Assembly: GCA_030622375.1 (NCBI GenBank)
Contig: JAUXGC010000005.1
Coordinates: 1-23,642 of the forward strand
Origin: Sulfurovum sp.
Lineage (GTDB): Bacteria; Campylobacterota; Campylobacteria; Campylobacterales; Sulfurovaceae
Length of the DNA stretch: 23,642 nt
Reading direction: 5' to 3'
Shown here: one piece after another, positions 1 to 8,501 of the stretch
Numbering within the stretch: the first letter of the stretch is position 1
Layout of the letters: every line of letters starts with the position of its first letter
The notes under the pieces: generated by a model
What the model was told of the DNA's origin: nothing
The model's input: the letters and a program-made list of their open reading frames with translations, nothing else
Databases searched by the model: none
Translations under genes and position numbers: made by a program

Positions 1-535
1 AAATAGAAAGGATCTCTTCTACTCTTGGGGTAAACCAGGTATACAACTCTATGACCGTATATGCGGCATAGATCATGAAGAGATATCCTTGGCACAATCT
101 AAAAAGTCTATAGGGCTGGGTAGAACCTTTGATCCAGAAGCCAATCGAGATGAGATCAGAAGAAGGATCACTATATTATGCAGACACCTGTCTTTTCTTG
201 CCCATAAAGGCAAACATAACCCTATGACCTTTTTATTGAAGATAAAATATCAGTATGGAGCTAAATCAAAAGACTTTATCAATACAAACAGACTCTTTAG
301 TGAAGGTCATTTTAAACAAGAGATGGTGGATATGTTTGATGCTATTGATATACACCCTACACATGCCATTGTTCAGGTAAACATTACTTTATCCAACTTT
401 GAAGAGAATAAGACGGTTACAATGGATTTGCTGAACTATGAAGAGGATATGAAACAATCCAAACTTACAGCTTCTATGCAAAAGTTGAGAGATAAGTTTG
501 GGATTGATATTATTAAGAGTGCTGGGGAACTGTGA
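1..535 (+). CDS. Y-family DNA polymerase (DinB/UmuC-like), C-terminal part, 5' truncated by window edge
   Basis: The frame is open from base 2 with no start, so the gene begins outside the window; about 177 C-terminal residues are present. A TTG at 89 is an internal codon, because the protein similarity continues upstream of it. The stretch around LYDRICGIDHEEI, followed by KSIGLGRTF, matches the thumb and little-finger junction of Y-family translesion polymerases (family pattern roughly rKSIG.srTF). The rest would be the little-finger domain that grips the template. The catalytic palm residues are not visible. The role is lesion bypass synthesis, inferred from the family. Whether it is a DinB (Pol IV) or a UmuC type cannot be settled from this fragment. 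It converges on the acyl-CoA ligase gene with a 131-bp gap. Confidence 0.8.
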   Translation, partial: NRKDLFYSWGKPGIQLYDRICGIDHEEISLAQSKKSIGLGRTFDPEANRDEIRRRITILCRHLSFLAHKGKHNPMTFLLKIKYQYGAKSKDFINTNRLFSEGHFKQEMVDMFDAIDIHPTHAIVQVNITLSNFEENKTVTMDLLNYEEDMKQSKLTASMQKLRDKFGIDIIKSAGEL

Positions 536-666
536 TATTGCTATACCTATGGCTTATCACAACTTCCCTCCGAAATAAAACGAGCAGAAACCCAACCTTT
601 AATCCCCTAATACTCAATTTTACACCATTTTGGAGGCTTTCTTATGGTAGTTGCCTGTGCTTTCTT

Positions 667-2364
667 TTAAATATACAAGTAGCGCTTAATTTTTTTTGTT
701 GGTGTTTTTCTAAACTCTTCACGCTGTTCAATCACTTTTTTAATACGCGAAAAACTTGATATATTTTGATTTACATTCAATCTAATTTTTTCAAGTACTT
801 CATCTACTTTTGCATGTGTTTTAGTTTCAGACTTTTTGCTGATACCAAATACCTCATCGAACTTATCATAGTCAAGATAGATACGCGCTGTCAATATGTT
901 ATTATTATCAAAAACAAGTGAATCTGAAACAAACTCTTGAGCGTTAATGATAGTTTCAAGCTGCTCTGGATATATGTTCTCACCAGTAGAACCTACAATA
1001 ATATTTTTAGCACGCCCACTCATGAAAAAGTATTTATCCTCATCAATATATCCTATATCTTCAGTATTAAACCAGCCCCCCTCGTCCATCACTTCAGCTG
1101 TTTTTTCAGGATCTTTGTAGTATCCAATCATTATGTTAGGTCCTTTTGCCCAAAGTGTGCCAACACCATCTTTATTTTGATTGCGCAGTTGAAACTCTAC
1201 TCCAAAAATCGTTGGACCAATAGCTTTGTATTTTGTTTTGCTTGGATTGGCACCAGCCAATAGAGGTGATGTTTCGGTCAAACCGTACCCAATAGAGTAA
1301 GGAAATTTGGCTTCACGCAAAAATTTTTCTACAACTGGAGAGAGGCCTGCTCCTCCTATGCCAAAGAAACGAATTTTTCCACCAAAGGTTTCTATAAGTC
1401 TTTTGCCAGCAATCTCGTGAAGCTTTTTTCTTATAAATGGCACCGTATAGAGTGTTTTTAGAAGTATATTTTTTTGAAAATTTGGAAGAATTTTATTTTT
1501 ATATATTTTTTCTATAACTAGAGGCACTGTTAACATAAAGTCAGGCTTTACTGTGGACATAGCTTTGATTAAAATTGTTGGTGTTGGAGGCTTTTTTATA
1601 TAGTGAATAGAAGAACCACATAATATGGGGAAAATCATCCCTAGCGTACATTCATAAGTGTGGGCAAGTGGTAGAATGGAGAGCCATCTTTCTTCTGGAA
1701 AGACATCAATAATTTTTTGTGCAGATATAGCATTAGATACTAGATTTTTATGACTTAGCATAACCCCTTTTGAGCTTCCTGTTGTACCAGAAGTATATAT
1801 AATGGTTGCTAAATCATCTTCATGTATGACATGCTCTTTGTTCTCATTGCCAAGTTTTTCCATTGCCTTTGAGAGATGTTTGTTGCCTTTCTTTAAGACT
1901 TTATCTACCATAGAAGGAGTAGATAACTTTTTTAGTATTTTGATACTATCGGCTATAACAAGTAGATTTATATCTGGAGGCTGTATTTCATCTAGCATTA
2001 CTTCAAAGAGCTTTTGAGAAATAAAAGCAGCTTTGCACTCGGCATGGGTAGCAATGTGCATGGCTTCAGAGATATGGAAATCTGGCAAGATTGGGACTAT
2101 CACTGCTCCCATCGTAGTTACAGCAAAATATATGATACTCCAATTTGGCATATTCTCACTATATAAAGCTACTTTATCACCTGGATTAATACCGTATGTA
2201 TGCAGTATCTCCTGTATCTCTGTAACTTTATTTGCAAACTGAGTATAGCTTATTGGTTCATCATCTACAAATTGCACAGCAGGAGAATCCAGATACTTTT
2301 TGCTACTATAATCAAATAGTGATTTAAGTGTTAGTTTAGGTAGTTCAATAGATGTTTTATGCAT
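667..2364 (-). CDS. AMP-forming acyl-CoA synthetase (long-chain fatty acid-CoA ligase family)
   Basis: A 565-residue adenylate-forming ligase, expected to activate a fatty acid to acyl-AMP and then acyl-CoA in the cytoplasm. The phosphate-binding motif IIYTSGTTGSSKGVMLSHKN, the GYGLTETSP motif, and the WFNTEDIGYIDEDK segment with its conserved aspartate are all present. The C-terminal end TPTKKIKRYLYI carries the usual catalytic lysine region. The ATG at 2364 is preferred because AAGGCG lies a few bases upstream. Extending the frame to 2502 would run into the tRNA-Glu gene and add 46 unrelated residues. It is transcribed away from the tRNA and may share its promoter. It is one of two acyl-CoA ligases here; the other (5225-6772) belongs to a different subgroup with motif TSGTTGKPKG. 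The true substrate chain length is unknown. Confidence 0.88.
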   Translation of the reverse strand: MHKTSIELPKLTLKSLFDYSSKKYLDSPAVQFVDDEPISYTQFANKVTEIQEILHTYGINPGDKVALYSENMPNWSIIYFAVTTMGAVIVPILPDFHISEAMHIATHAECKAAFISQKLFEVMLDEIQPPDINLLVIADSIKILKKLSTPSMVDKVLKKGNKHLSKAMEKLGNENKEHVIHEDDLATIIYTSGTTGSSKGVMLSHKNLVSNAISAQKIIDVFPEERWLSILPLAHTYECTLGMIFPILCGSSIHYIKKPPTPTILIKAMSTVKPDFMLTVPLVIEKIYKNKILPNFQKNILLKTLYTVPFIRKKLHEIAGKRLIETFGGKIRFFGIGGAGLSPVVEKFLREAKFPYSIGYGLTETSPLLAGANPSKTKYKAIGPTIFGVEFQLRNQNKDGVGTLWAKGPNIMIGYYKDPEKTAEVMDEGGWFNTEDIGYIDEDKYFFMSGRAKNIIVGSTGENIYPEQLETIINAQEFVSDSLVFDNNNILTARIYLDYDKFDEVFGISKKSETKTHAKVDEVLEKIRLNVNQNISSFSRIKKVIEQREEFRKTPTKKIKRYLYI

Positions 2365-2467
2365 TAATATCGCCTTTTTATAATTAATGGATATAGCAAC
2401 AATAGTAAGTAGTGTATGATAACCATAAAGATATAATAGCAGATAAAGTATAAAATATTGTAAATGT

Positions 2468-2542
2468 TGGTGACCCCTAGGAGACTCGAACTCCTGTGAC
2501 ATGGATGAAAACCATGGATCCTAACCGCTAGACGAAGGGGCC
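2468..2542 (-). tRNA. tRNA-Glu (anticodon TTC)
   Basis: On the minus strand the 75 bases fold into a cloverleaf. The acceptor stem is GGCCCCT paired with AGGGGTC (one G-T), followed by A and an encoded CCA. The T-arm contains GTTCGAGTC. The anticodon loop reads GGTTTTCATCC with anticodon TTC. The CCA end is genome-encoded at 2468-2470. A TATAAT lies about 20 bases upstream on the same strand. Confidence 0.95.
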
Positions 2543-2562
2543 ATCTGTAACTTGTGGACGAA

Positions 2563-2568
2563 ATTATA
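2563..2568 (-). promoter_or_regulatory. -10 box of the tRNA-Glu promoter
   Basis: A perfect TATAAT on the minus strand, embedded in a TATATA run, ends 20 bases before the tRNA 5' end. No good -35 hexamer is seen at 17 bases, which is common for sigma70 promoters in Campylobacterota. The same promoter may also serve the acyl-CoA ligase gene downstream. Confidence 0.5.
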
Positions 2569-2609
2569 TATATAGGGTGCTTAATCTTCTCTTAATAAAG
2601 GAAAATAGT

Positions 2610-3098
2610 GTGAATTATACAAGAGCAATTTTACTTTTGGTGGCAAGTTTTTTTCTTAGTGCCTGTGCCCAAAAGCAGTATGTCAAACAAGATAGTGCAT
2701 TTATTATATTTAAAACACCTACATTTAAATATGCAGATATGGGGTTTATATATGAAAATGCAGAGGAGTTAAAGGTAGATATTTATGGGAACGGACAAGC
2801 TTTAGTCTCTTTGAAAATTTCAGAAAACTCGGTCTGTATGAGTTTCTTGAAGTGCATGAGTAGAAGCGAATTTAATAAAAAAATATTAAACAGTGTGTAT
2901 CCAGACAATATGCTAGATGATATTTTTAGAGGAAAACCTATCTTTAATGGGGCAAATCTTATACAAAACCGTAACAGCTTTACACAAAGTATTATAAATA
3001 AAAATAAATATAACATAGAGTACACAGTTTTAAATAATGAGATTGTTTTTAGTGATACAATCAATGATATATTAATTACAATTAAGAGGATGCAATAG
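2610..3098 (+). CDS. Predicted lipoprotein of unknown function
   Basis: A 162-residue protein starting with GTG at 2610. This start is chosen over the GTG at 2577 because AAAGGA sits 7 bases upstream and the protein then begins with a clean lipoprotein signal: one basic residue, a hydrophobic core (AILLLVASFF) and the lipobox LSAC, with cleavage before Cys20. The residue after the Cys is Ala, so retention by an inner-membrane Asp signal is not predicted. The mature part is a mixed soluble domain with a second Cys pair (VCMSFLKCMS). I do not recognise the family. The stop codon directly abuts the ATG of endonuclease IV, so the two are probably co-transcribed. Confidence 0.75.
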   Translation: MNYTRAILLLVASFFLSACAQKQYVKQDSAFIIFKTPTFKYADMGFIYENAEELKVDIYGNGQALVSLKISENSVCMSFLKCMSRSEFNKKILNSVYPDNMLDDIFRGKPIFNGANLIQNRNSFTQSIINKNKYNIEYTVLNNEIVFSDTINDILITIKRMQ

Positions 3099-3989
3099 AT
3101 GAAGTTTGTTGGAGCTCATGTCAGCGCAAGTGGTGGAGTAGATAATGCACCTCTTAATGCTATGGCTATAGGGGCTAAAGCATTTGCTCTGTTTACTAAA
3201 AACCAAAGACAGTGGGTAGCTAAACCTTTAGAAACAAAAACTATTGATGCTTTTCATAAAAACCTTGAAGCTTCAAGTATTTTACCTAAGCACATCCTTC
3301 CCCATGACTCTTATCTTATTAACCTCGGACATCCAGAAGTAGAGAAACTGGAAAAGTCTAGAGAGGCATTTGTTGATGAGATAGAGCGTTGTCGTATTTT
3401 AGGGCTTGATAGATTAAACTTCCATCCAGGTTCACATTTGCTTAAAGTACCTAAAAAAGATATAGAATACAGTGAGAAGATAATAGAAGCAGAATTGAAA
3501 TGTTTAGATGTGATAGCAGAATCTATGAATAGAGCCATAGAGGCTACCAAAGATTCAAATGTAAAACTTGTCATAGAAAACACAGCAGGACAAGGTTCAA
3601 ATCTTGGATACAAATTTGAACATCTTGGGCATATTATTGATAAGATAGAAGATAAAAGTAGAGTAGGTGTGTGTTTAGATACTTGCCACACTTTTACAGC
3701 AGGGTATGATTTGCGTACAAGAGAAGCTTATGATAAAACAATGGATACATTTGAGAGTATCGTTGGCTCTCAGTATCTTATGGGGATGCACCTCAATGAC
3801 TCTAAGCCCAAACTAGGTTCACGGGTAGATAGGCATCACTCTTTAGGTCAAGGTGAGATAGGCTGGGATGCCTTTAGTTTTATAATGAATGACTCTCGTA
3901 TGGATGACATGCCACTTGTCTTGGAAACAATTGATGAGTCAATTTGGACAGAGGAGATTAAGGCACTGTATGCTTTGATTGGGCAATAA
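3099..3989 (+). CDS. nfo: Endonuclease IV (AP endonuclease)
   Basis: A 296-residue TIM-barrel AP endonuclease that cuts 5' of abasic sites and removes 3' blocking groups in base-excision repair. All nine expected metal ligands are visible: H69 (PHDSYLIN), H109 (NFHPGSHL), E160 ([13 protein letters not shown]), D194 and H197 ([13 protein letters not shown]), H231 (MHLNDSK), D244 and H246 ([14 protein letters not shown]) and E276 (LVLETID). Length is slightly above the usual 280 to 285. The ATG starts at the base after the stop of the lipoprotein gene, which suggests translational coupling. It sits in the same run as the FadL-type porin, which is not an obvious functional partner. Confidence 0.96.
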   Translation: MKFVGAHVSASGGVDNAPLNAMAIGAKAFALFTKNQRQWVAKPLETKTIDAFHKNLEASSILPKHILPHDSYLINLGHPEVEKLEKSREAFVDEIERCRILGLDRLNFHPGSHLLKVPKKDIEYSEKIIEAELKCLDVIAESMNRAIEATKDSNVKLVIENTAGQGSNLGYKFEHLGHIIDKIEDKSRVGVCLDTCHTFTAGYDLRTREAYDKTMDTFESIVGSQYLMGMHLNDSKPKLGSRVDRHHSLGQGEIGWDAFSFIMNDSRMDDMPLVLETIDESIWTEEIKALYALIGQ

Positions 3990-4008
3990 AAATTCAAGGA
4001 GATAAGAA

Positions 4009-5223
4009 ATGAATCAAATAGTAAAAGGTTTGGCACTAAGTGCTGTAGCATCAACGGTAGTAGTAGCAGGTGGGTACAAGATACCAGAACAGTCTCTTAA
4101 CTCTATGGCATTGGGGGCTGCATATGTAGCGCACACAACAGGTGCAGACAGTGCATACTATAACCCAGCAAATATGGCATTTATGGGCAGTAGCCAATAC
4201 GTAGAAGGTGGAATAACTCTTGCCCATCTTCCATCTATTGTATTTGATTTGGGTCCAACCTCTGGAGAATCAGAAGTTGAAGATATTTTAATTCCTAATT
4301 TTCACTATGTTTCAAATCCTATAGGAGATTTTAGGTGGGGTGTTAGTTTAACGGCACCAGCAGGATTAACAAAAAGATGGGAGACTCCTTATCAAAAAGC
4401 TTTTGCAGAAGAGTTTACCCTTAAGATTATAGAAATTAGTCCATCTTTTTCATACAGAGTAATGGATAATTTGAGTGTTGGTGGTGGAGTAAGACTTATA
4501 TATAGTGAAGGAGTAGTAAAAAGTTCTGGACAGGTATCTCGAGATATGGAAGGCGATACTGTTGAGTTTGGTTATAACGTAGCAATGACATATAAACCAA
4601 CTTCAGATATCAATATGGCAGTAACATATAGATCTAATGTTGACATCAACGAAGAGGGTTCAGCAAAACTTTATTTTGGTACTGCTCAGGCATACAGTGG
4701 AGACTCTAGTGTATCAATACCTCTCCCTGCAGCACTTAATCTTGCAATATCTAAAACATGGGACGATAGATTTACGCTAGAGTTTAATTATGAAAGAACT
4801 TATTGGTCAGAGTATAAATCATTAGACTTTGAATATGGGGGAGCCAACATAGGAGGACTAACGCCTTATTTTGATACTCCTATATCAAAAAACTGGGAAG
4901 ATACTGATACATTTAGAATCGGTGCAACACTAAAGATGGATAACCAACTTACACTTATGGCCGGATTTGCTATTGATGAAACTCCTGTGCCTGAAAGTAC
5001 ACTAGGTTTTGAGCTACCTGACAGTGATGCTAAAATAATTTCTATGGGATTCCGATATCAGCAGACAGAAAATCTTTCATGGGGGGCAGCTTTCTTGTAT
5101 GATAGCAAAGAGAGCAGAACAGTAACGCCAGGAGTTAACCCTAATCAAATTCTTGCAAATGGTGGTGAGTTTGATGAAGGTGGAGCAATCTTGACTACTG
5201 TAGGTATGGCATACGAGTTCTAA
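4009..5223 (+). CDS. FadL/OmpP1/TodX family outer-membrane transporter
   Basis: A 404-residue outer-membrane beta-barrel for hydrophobic compounds such as long-chain fatty acids or hydrocarbons. A signal peptide (residues 1 to about 21, core LALSAVASTVVVAGG) is followed by the family N-terminus YKIPEQSLNSMALGAAYVA and GADSAYYNPANMAFM, which is the FadL hatch region. The protein ends with a beta-strand and aromatic terminus (VGMAYEF), as expected for BAM-assembled barrels. AAGGAGAT lies 8 bases before the ATG. The stop is one base from the ATG of an acyl-CoA ligase, so uptake and CoA activation appear coupled: FadL imports, the ligase traps. Confidence 0.92.
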   Translation: MNQIVKGLALSAVASTVVVAGGYKIPEQSLNSMALGAAYVAHTTGADSAYYNPANMAFMGSSQYVEGGITLAHLPSIVFDLGPTSGESEVEDILIPNFHYVSNPIGDFRWGVSLTAPAGLTKRWETPYQKAFAEEFTLKIIEISPSFSYRVMDNLSVGGGVRLIYSEGVVKSSGQVSRDMEGDTVEFGYNVAMTYKPTSDINMAVTYRSNVDINEEGSAKLYFGTAQAYSGDSSVSIPLPAALNLAISKTWDDRFTLEFNYERTYWSEYKSLDFEYGGANIGGLTPYFDTPISKNWEDTDTFRIGATLKMDNQLTLMAGFAIDETPVPESTLGFELPDSDAKIISMGFRYQQTENLSWGAAFLYDSKESRTVTPGVNPNQILANGGEFDEGGAILTTVGMAYEF

Positions 5224-5224
5224 T

Positions 5225-6772
5225 ATGGAGTACAAGTTTAATAACTTTTATGAACTCATTACTTTTCAAGCAAAAAAGCGTAAAAAGAAAATAGCGCTTT
5301 TTTCTGATGATAAAAAAATTACCTATGGAGACATGCTCCAAAAGGTAGATAGGCTTGCTGGATTTTTAGTAGAACAGGGTGTAAAAAAAGGTGATAAAAT
5401 AGCACTTTTTTTACGCAACTCTCCAGAGTTTATCTATACAATTTTTGCTGCCTCAAAGATAGGGGCTGTGCTTGTTCCTATCAATACTTTTTTGAAAGAG
5501 GATGAACTTACATATATCTTGGAAGATAGTGGCAGCAGTGTTTTGATAGCTTCTGGGATATACAGTAAAGTTGTAAATGGTAGTAAAGCAAGCAGTCTTT
5601 GTCAGCTTATTTTATGGAAAGGAGAAGAGTCACCAAAAAGTGAGGACAGCCATTCTTTTAAAGATGCTTTAAAATCAAACACAGTAGCAGAACATACGCA
5701 ATTAGGTCTTGAAGATACAGCGGTTATCATATACACTTCTGGCACAACAGGTAAGCCAAAAGGGGCAATGCTAAGCCATAAAAATATTTTTTCAAATGCT
5801 ATGTCTGGCGCAATAACTATAAAAGTGAAACCAAAAGATAGAGGAATTATTTTTCTGCCAATGTTCCACTCTTTTACCTTTACAGCAGGATTGATACTTC
5901 CTATGTATGTGGGGATGAGTATAGTTATCATTAAATCAGTTCAGCCATTTTCAAATATATTTAAGCAAACATTGACAAAACGAGTAACACTCTTTTTTGG
6001 TATCCCTTCTGTCTACAATGCTTTAGCCAAAGCAAACCTTCCATGGTATTTTATGTGGTTTAATAAAATTCGTGCCTTTGTTTCTGGAGCAGCAGCTTTG
6101 CAGCCAAAAACAATAGAGGCTATGGCAAAAAAGTTTAAAAGAGCAACCTTACTTGAAGGTTATGGTCTTAGCGAAGCAAGTCCTGCAGTGAGTATGAATA
6201 CTTTTAAAAAACAGAAAGTTGGCTCTGTAGGAACAGCCTTACATGGCTATGAGATGAAAGTTGTAGATGAAGATATGAATGAAATCCCAAGAGGGGGTAT
6301 AGGCGATATTATAGTCAGGGGTGATAATATTATGAAAGGCTACCTTAATCGTCCTGAGGCAACAAGTGAGACTATTGTTAATGGTTGGTTGCTTACGGGC
6401 GATATGGGTTATATGGATGATGATAATTTTCTGTTTATTGTGGATAGAAAAAAAGATTTAATTATCTCAAAAGGCATTAATGTTTATCCTCGTGAGATAG
6501 AAGAGGTTATAGATGTTTTTAAAGGGGTAATGTCTTCGGCTGTCATAGGTATTGTGGACGATAAAAGTGGAGAGGTTCCTATAGCTTATGTTGAGCTAGA
6601 AGAAGATGTAGAGACCATAGATGAGTATGCACTTAAAAAGTATTTGCGTGAACATTTAGCAAACTACAAGGTGCCAAAACATATCTATTTCATAGATGAG
6701 CTTCCTAAAAATGCTACAGGCAAAGTACTGAAGAGGGTGCTCAAGGAGAGATTAAAAGAGGATAAAGATTGA
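5225..6772 (+). CDS. Acyl-CoA ligase (AMP-forming), FadD-like, coupled to the FadL porin
   Basis: A 515-residue adenylate-forming enzyme expected to convert a carboxylic acid, probably a fatty acid, to its CoA thioester. Visible motifs in order are IIYTSGTTGKPKGAMLSH, GYGLSEASP, TGDMGYMDDDNFLFIVDRKKD and the C-terminal PKNATGKVLKR with the catalytic lysine. The ATG lies one base after the stop of the FadL gene and no separate promoter is visible, so co-transcription is very likely. It is shorter than the 667-2364 ligase and has the KPKG form of the phosphate loop, so it is not a recent duplicate of it. Chain-length preference is unknown. Confidence 0.9.
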   Translation: MEYKFNNFYELITFQAKKRKKKIALFSDDKKITYGDMLQKVDRLAGFLVEQGVKKGDKIALFLRNSPEFIYTIFAASKIGAVLVPINTFLKEDELTYILEDSGSSVLIASGIYSKVVNGSKASSLCQLILWKGEESPKSEDSHSFKDALKSNTVAEHTQLGLEDTAVIIYTSGTTGKPKGAMLSHKNIFSNAMSGAITIKVKPKDRGIIFLPMFHSFTFTAGLILPMYVGMSIVIIKSVQPFSNIFKQTLTKRVTLFFGIPSVYNALAKANLPWYFMWFNKIRAFVSGAAALQPKTIEAMAKKFKRATLLEGYGLSEASPAVSMNTFKKQKVGSVGTALHGYEMKVVDEDMNEIPRGGIGDIIVRGDNIMKGYLNRPEATSETIVNGWLLTGDMGYMDDDNFLFIVDRKKDLIISKGINVYPREIEEVIDVFKGVMSSAVIGIVDDKSGEVPIAYVELEEDVETIDEYALKKYLREHLANYKVPKHIYFIDELPKNATGKVLKRVLKERLKEDKD

Positions 6773-6775
6773 TAA

Positions 6776-7903
6776 ATGAATGCTATTGTCAATGCAAAAT
6801 TAATATATCAAGATGAGATAGTAGAAGGTAAAATACTATTATTTAATAAATCCATAGTTAAGATTGTAGATGATGCAAACCTTAAAGAGATGAAAGTTAT
6901 AAATGCAGATGACAATTATGTCAGTGCTGGATTTGTAGATTTGCATATACATGGTTCTGGTGGTACAGATGTGATGGATGCAACGCTAGAAGCTCTCGAG
7001 ACTATGTCCTCCACCTTGTTGCAAACAGGCACAACTTCTTTTTTGGCAACTACTATGACAATGTCAACAGAAAAAATTGACAATGCTTTAAAAAATATTC
7101 AAAATTATGCTTCAAGTGTAACGGGTGCGCAGATACTTGGTGCACATCTTGAAGGTCCTTTTATCAACGCCTCCAAACATGGGGCACAAGATAAGGAGTA
7201 TGTTCAGTCTTATAACTTTGAATTGATTGAAAATTATATAGATGAGGTAAAAATGATTACACTTGCTCCCGAAATCCAAGGAGCAAAATCTTTTATCAAA
7301 TTTTTAGCAGAACGTTATCCTTATATTATTTTAAGCATTGGGCACAGTGACGCAAGTTACGAAAAGAGTAAAGAGAGTTTTTCTTGGGGTATTTCCCATG
7401 CAACACATCTTTTTAATGCAATGAGTTCTTATCATCATAGAGAGCCGGGTATTGTTGGAGCAGTCTTTGATTCTGAGGTAAGTTGTGATATTATCGCTGA
7501 TTTTGTACATACGCACCCATCAGCACTGGAGCTTACTTATCAAGTAAAGAGAGACAAGCTAATTCTCATTACTGATTCGATGCGTGCAGGGTGTATGAAG
7601 TGTGGTACTTATGATTTGGGCGGACATAAAGTAAAAGTAGATGGAGACGAGGCAGCACTTGAAGATGGTACGCTTGCTGGTTCTGTGCTGAAACTAAATA
7701 TGGCACTTAAAAATATGACAACTGCTACCTCTATGACACTTATTGAAGCTGTTAATGCAGTGACAAAGATACCTGCACAAAGACTAGGATTAAAAAAAGG
7801 TGAACTCAAAGAAGGTTATGATGCAGATATCGTTATATTTGATGAAAATTTTAGTATCATATCAACTATAGTTGCTGGAGAAATTAAATATCAAAGGGAT
7901 TAA
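6776..7903 (+). CDS. nagA: N-acetylglucosamine-6-phosphate deacetylase
   Basis: A 375-residue amidohydrolase that removes acetate from GlcNAc-6-phosphate in the cytoplasm. Metal and catalytic residues are visible: H57 and H59 (DLHIHGSGGTD), E126 (HLEGPF), H190 (IGHSDASY), H211 (ATHLFNAM, followed by HHREPG) and D267 (ITDSM). The usual C-terminal GxxADIV signature appears as GYDADIVIFD. It starts three bases after the acyl-CoA ligase stop and is followed without a gap by the PTS EIIA gene. No nagB (GlcN-6-P deaminase) is in the window; it must be elsewhere, or GlcN-6-P feeds cell-wall synthesis directly. Confidence 0.95.
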   Translation: MNAIVNAKLIYQDEIVEGKILLFNKSIVKIVDDANLKEMKVINADDNYVSAGFVDLHIHGSGGTDVMDATLEALETMSSTLLQTGTTSFLATTMTMSTEKIDNALKNIQNYASSVTGAQILGAHLEGPFINASKHGAQDKEYVQSYNFELIENYIDEVKMITLAPEIQGAKSFIKFLAERYPYIILSIGHSDASYEKSKESFSWGISHATHLFNAMSSYHHREPGIVGAVFDSEVSCDIIADFVHTHPSALELTYQVKRDKLILITDSMRAGCMKCGTYDLGGHKVKVDGDEAALEDGTLAGSVLKLNMALKNMTTATSMTLIEAVNAVTKIPAQRLGLKKGELKEGYDADIVIFDENFSIISTIVAGEIKYQRD

Positions 7904-8374
7904 GTGTTTGGATTTTTAAAACGTAAAACAAGAGAAGTAAAAGCGCCCGCAGATGGAGAAGTTGTAGCACTTGAGAGTGTAAATGATGAAGTGTTTTCTC
8001 AAAAACTTGCAGGAGATGGAGTGGCTATTGTGCCTGTATCAAATATCTTTACCGCACCCATAGATGGTGTTGTAAGTAAGATATTTTCTACAAATCATGC
8101 TTATAGTATCAAAAGCACCAAAGATTTAGAAGTGATGGTGCATATAGGATTGGACACTGTAGAGCTTAAAGGTAAAGGTTTTAAACGTATTGCAAATGAG
8201 GGAGATGAAGTGAAGGCTGGAGATGGGATAATTCGTGCAGATTTGTCTTATATCCAAGAGCATGCTAAAGATATTATTACACCTATTATCATCTCTGATG
8301 AGAGTGATGTTCGAAGTATAGAAAAAAAATTAAATATCGTCAAAATTGGCGATGTTATCATGGAGGTAAGCTAA
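7904..8374 (+). CDS. crr: Stand-alone PTS EIIA domain, glucose/GlcNAc family (Crr-like)
   Basis: A 156-residue single-domain EIIA that takes phosphate from HPr and passes it to an EIIB. The active-site histidine is H80 (VMVHIGLDTVELKGKGF), with the supporting H65 (NHAYSI); the N-terminal APADGEVVALESVNDEVFS is typical. The GTG start follows the nagA stop with no gap, with AAGGGA upstream. The neighbouring EIICB (8481-9854) lacks a IIA domain, so this protein is its likely phosphate donor. A regulatory role like that of enteric EIIA-Glc cannot be assumed. Its stop overlaps the start of a 30-codon ORF (TAATG). Confidence 0.9.
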   Translation: MFGFLKRKTREVKAPADGEVVALESVNDEVFSQKLAGDGVAIVPVSNIFTAPIDGVVSKIFSTNHAYSIKSTKDLEVMVHIGLDTVELKGKGFKRIANEGDEVKAGDGIIRADLSYIQEHAKDIITPIIISDESDVRSIEKKLNIVKIGDVIMEVS

Positions 8375-8466
8375 TGCCACAGAGTGATAATATATATTAT
8401 TATATTGTTTATGCCATTATTTTGGTAGCATTTTTTGTAGTATTAAAATCACCAAAAAAGAAGTAG
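8374..8466 (+). CDS. Small single-span membrane protein (30 aa), translationally coupled to EIIA
   Basis: A 30-codon ORF. Its ATG overlaps the EIIA stop codon (TAATG), and GGAGGT at 8361-8366 is placed 7 bases upstream, one of the strongest ribosome-binding sites in the window. The peptide has a polar start (MPQSDN), one hydrophobic helix (YYYIVYAIILVAFFVVL) and a basic tail (KSPKKK), which fits a single transmembrane segment with a cytoplasmic C-terminus. I know of no family for it. Its position between EIIA and the convergent EIICB gene suggests a small accessory of the GlcNAc PTS, which is inference only. Confidence 0.6.
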   Translation: MPQSDNIYYYIVYAIILVAFFVVLKSPKKK

Positions 8467-8468
8467 AT

Positions 8469-8501
8469 ATAAAGAGGTTTTTATTTTAAAGACTCTTTTA
8501 T
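8469..8501. terminator. Possible bidirectional terminator between convergent PTS genes
   Basis: ATAAAGAG (8469-8476) and CTCTTTTAT (8493-8501) can pair with one bulged base around an A/T-rich loop. This lies exactly between the convergent ends of the small-membrane-protein gene and the EIICB gene. The stem is weak and has only short T tracts, so this is tentative. Confidence 0.28.

Noticed and set aside
531..561. Inverted repeat TGTGATA / TATCACA as a terminator of the polymerase gene
   Set aside because: The 17-base loop and the lack of a following T tract make a rho-independent terminator unlikely; it may be chance in A/T-rich sequence.
532..759. 75-residue plus-strand ORF after the polymerase gene
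   Set aside because: It overlaps the end of the ligase gene on the other strand, has no ribosome-binding site and has a low-complexity, unprotein-like composition.
2365..2502. Longer N-terminus for the 667-2364 acyl-CoA ligase
   Set aside because: The extra 46 residues would overlap the tRNA-Glu gene and do not look like the family; ATG 2364 has its own ribosome-binding site.
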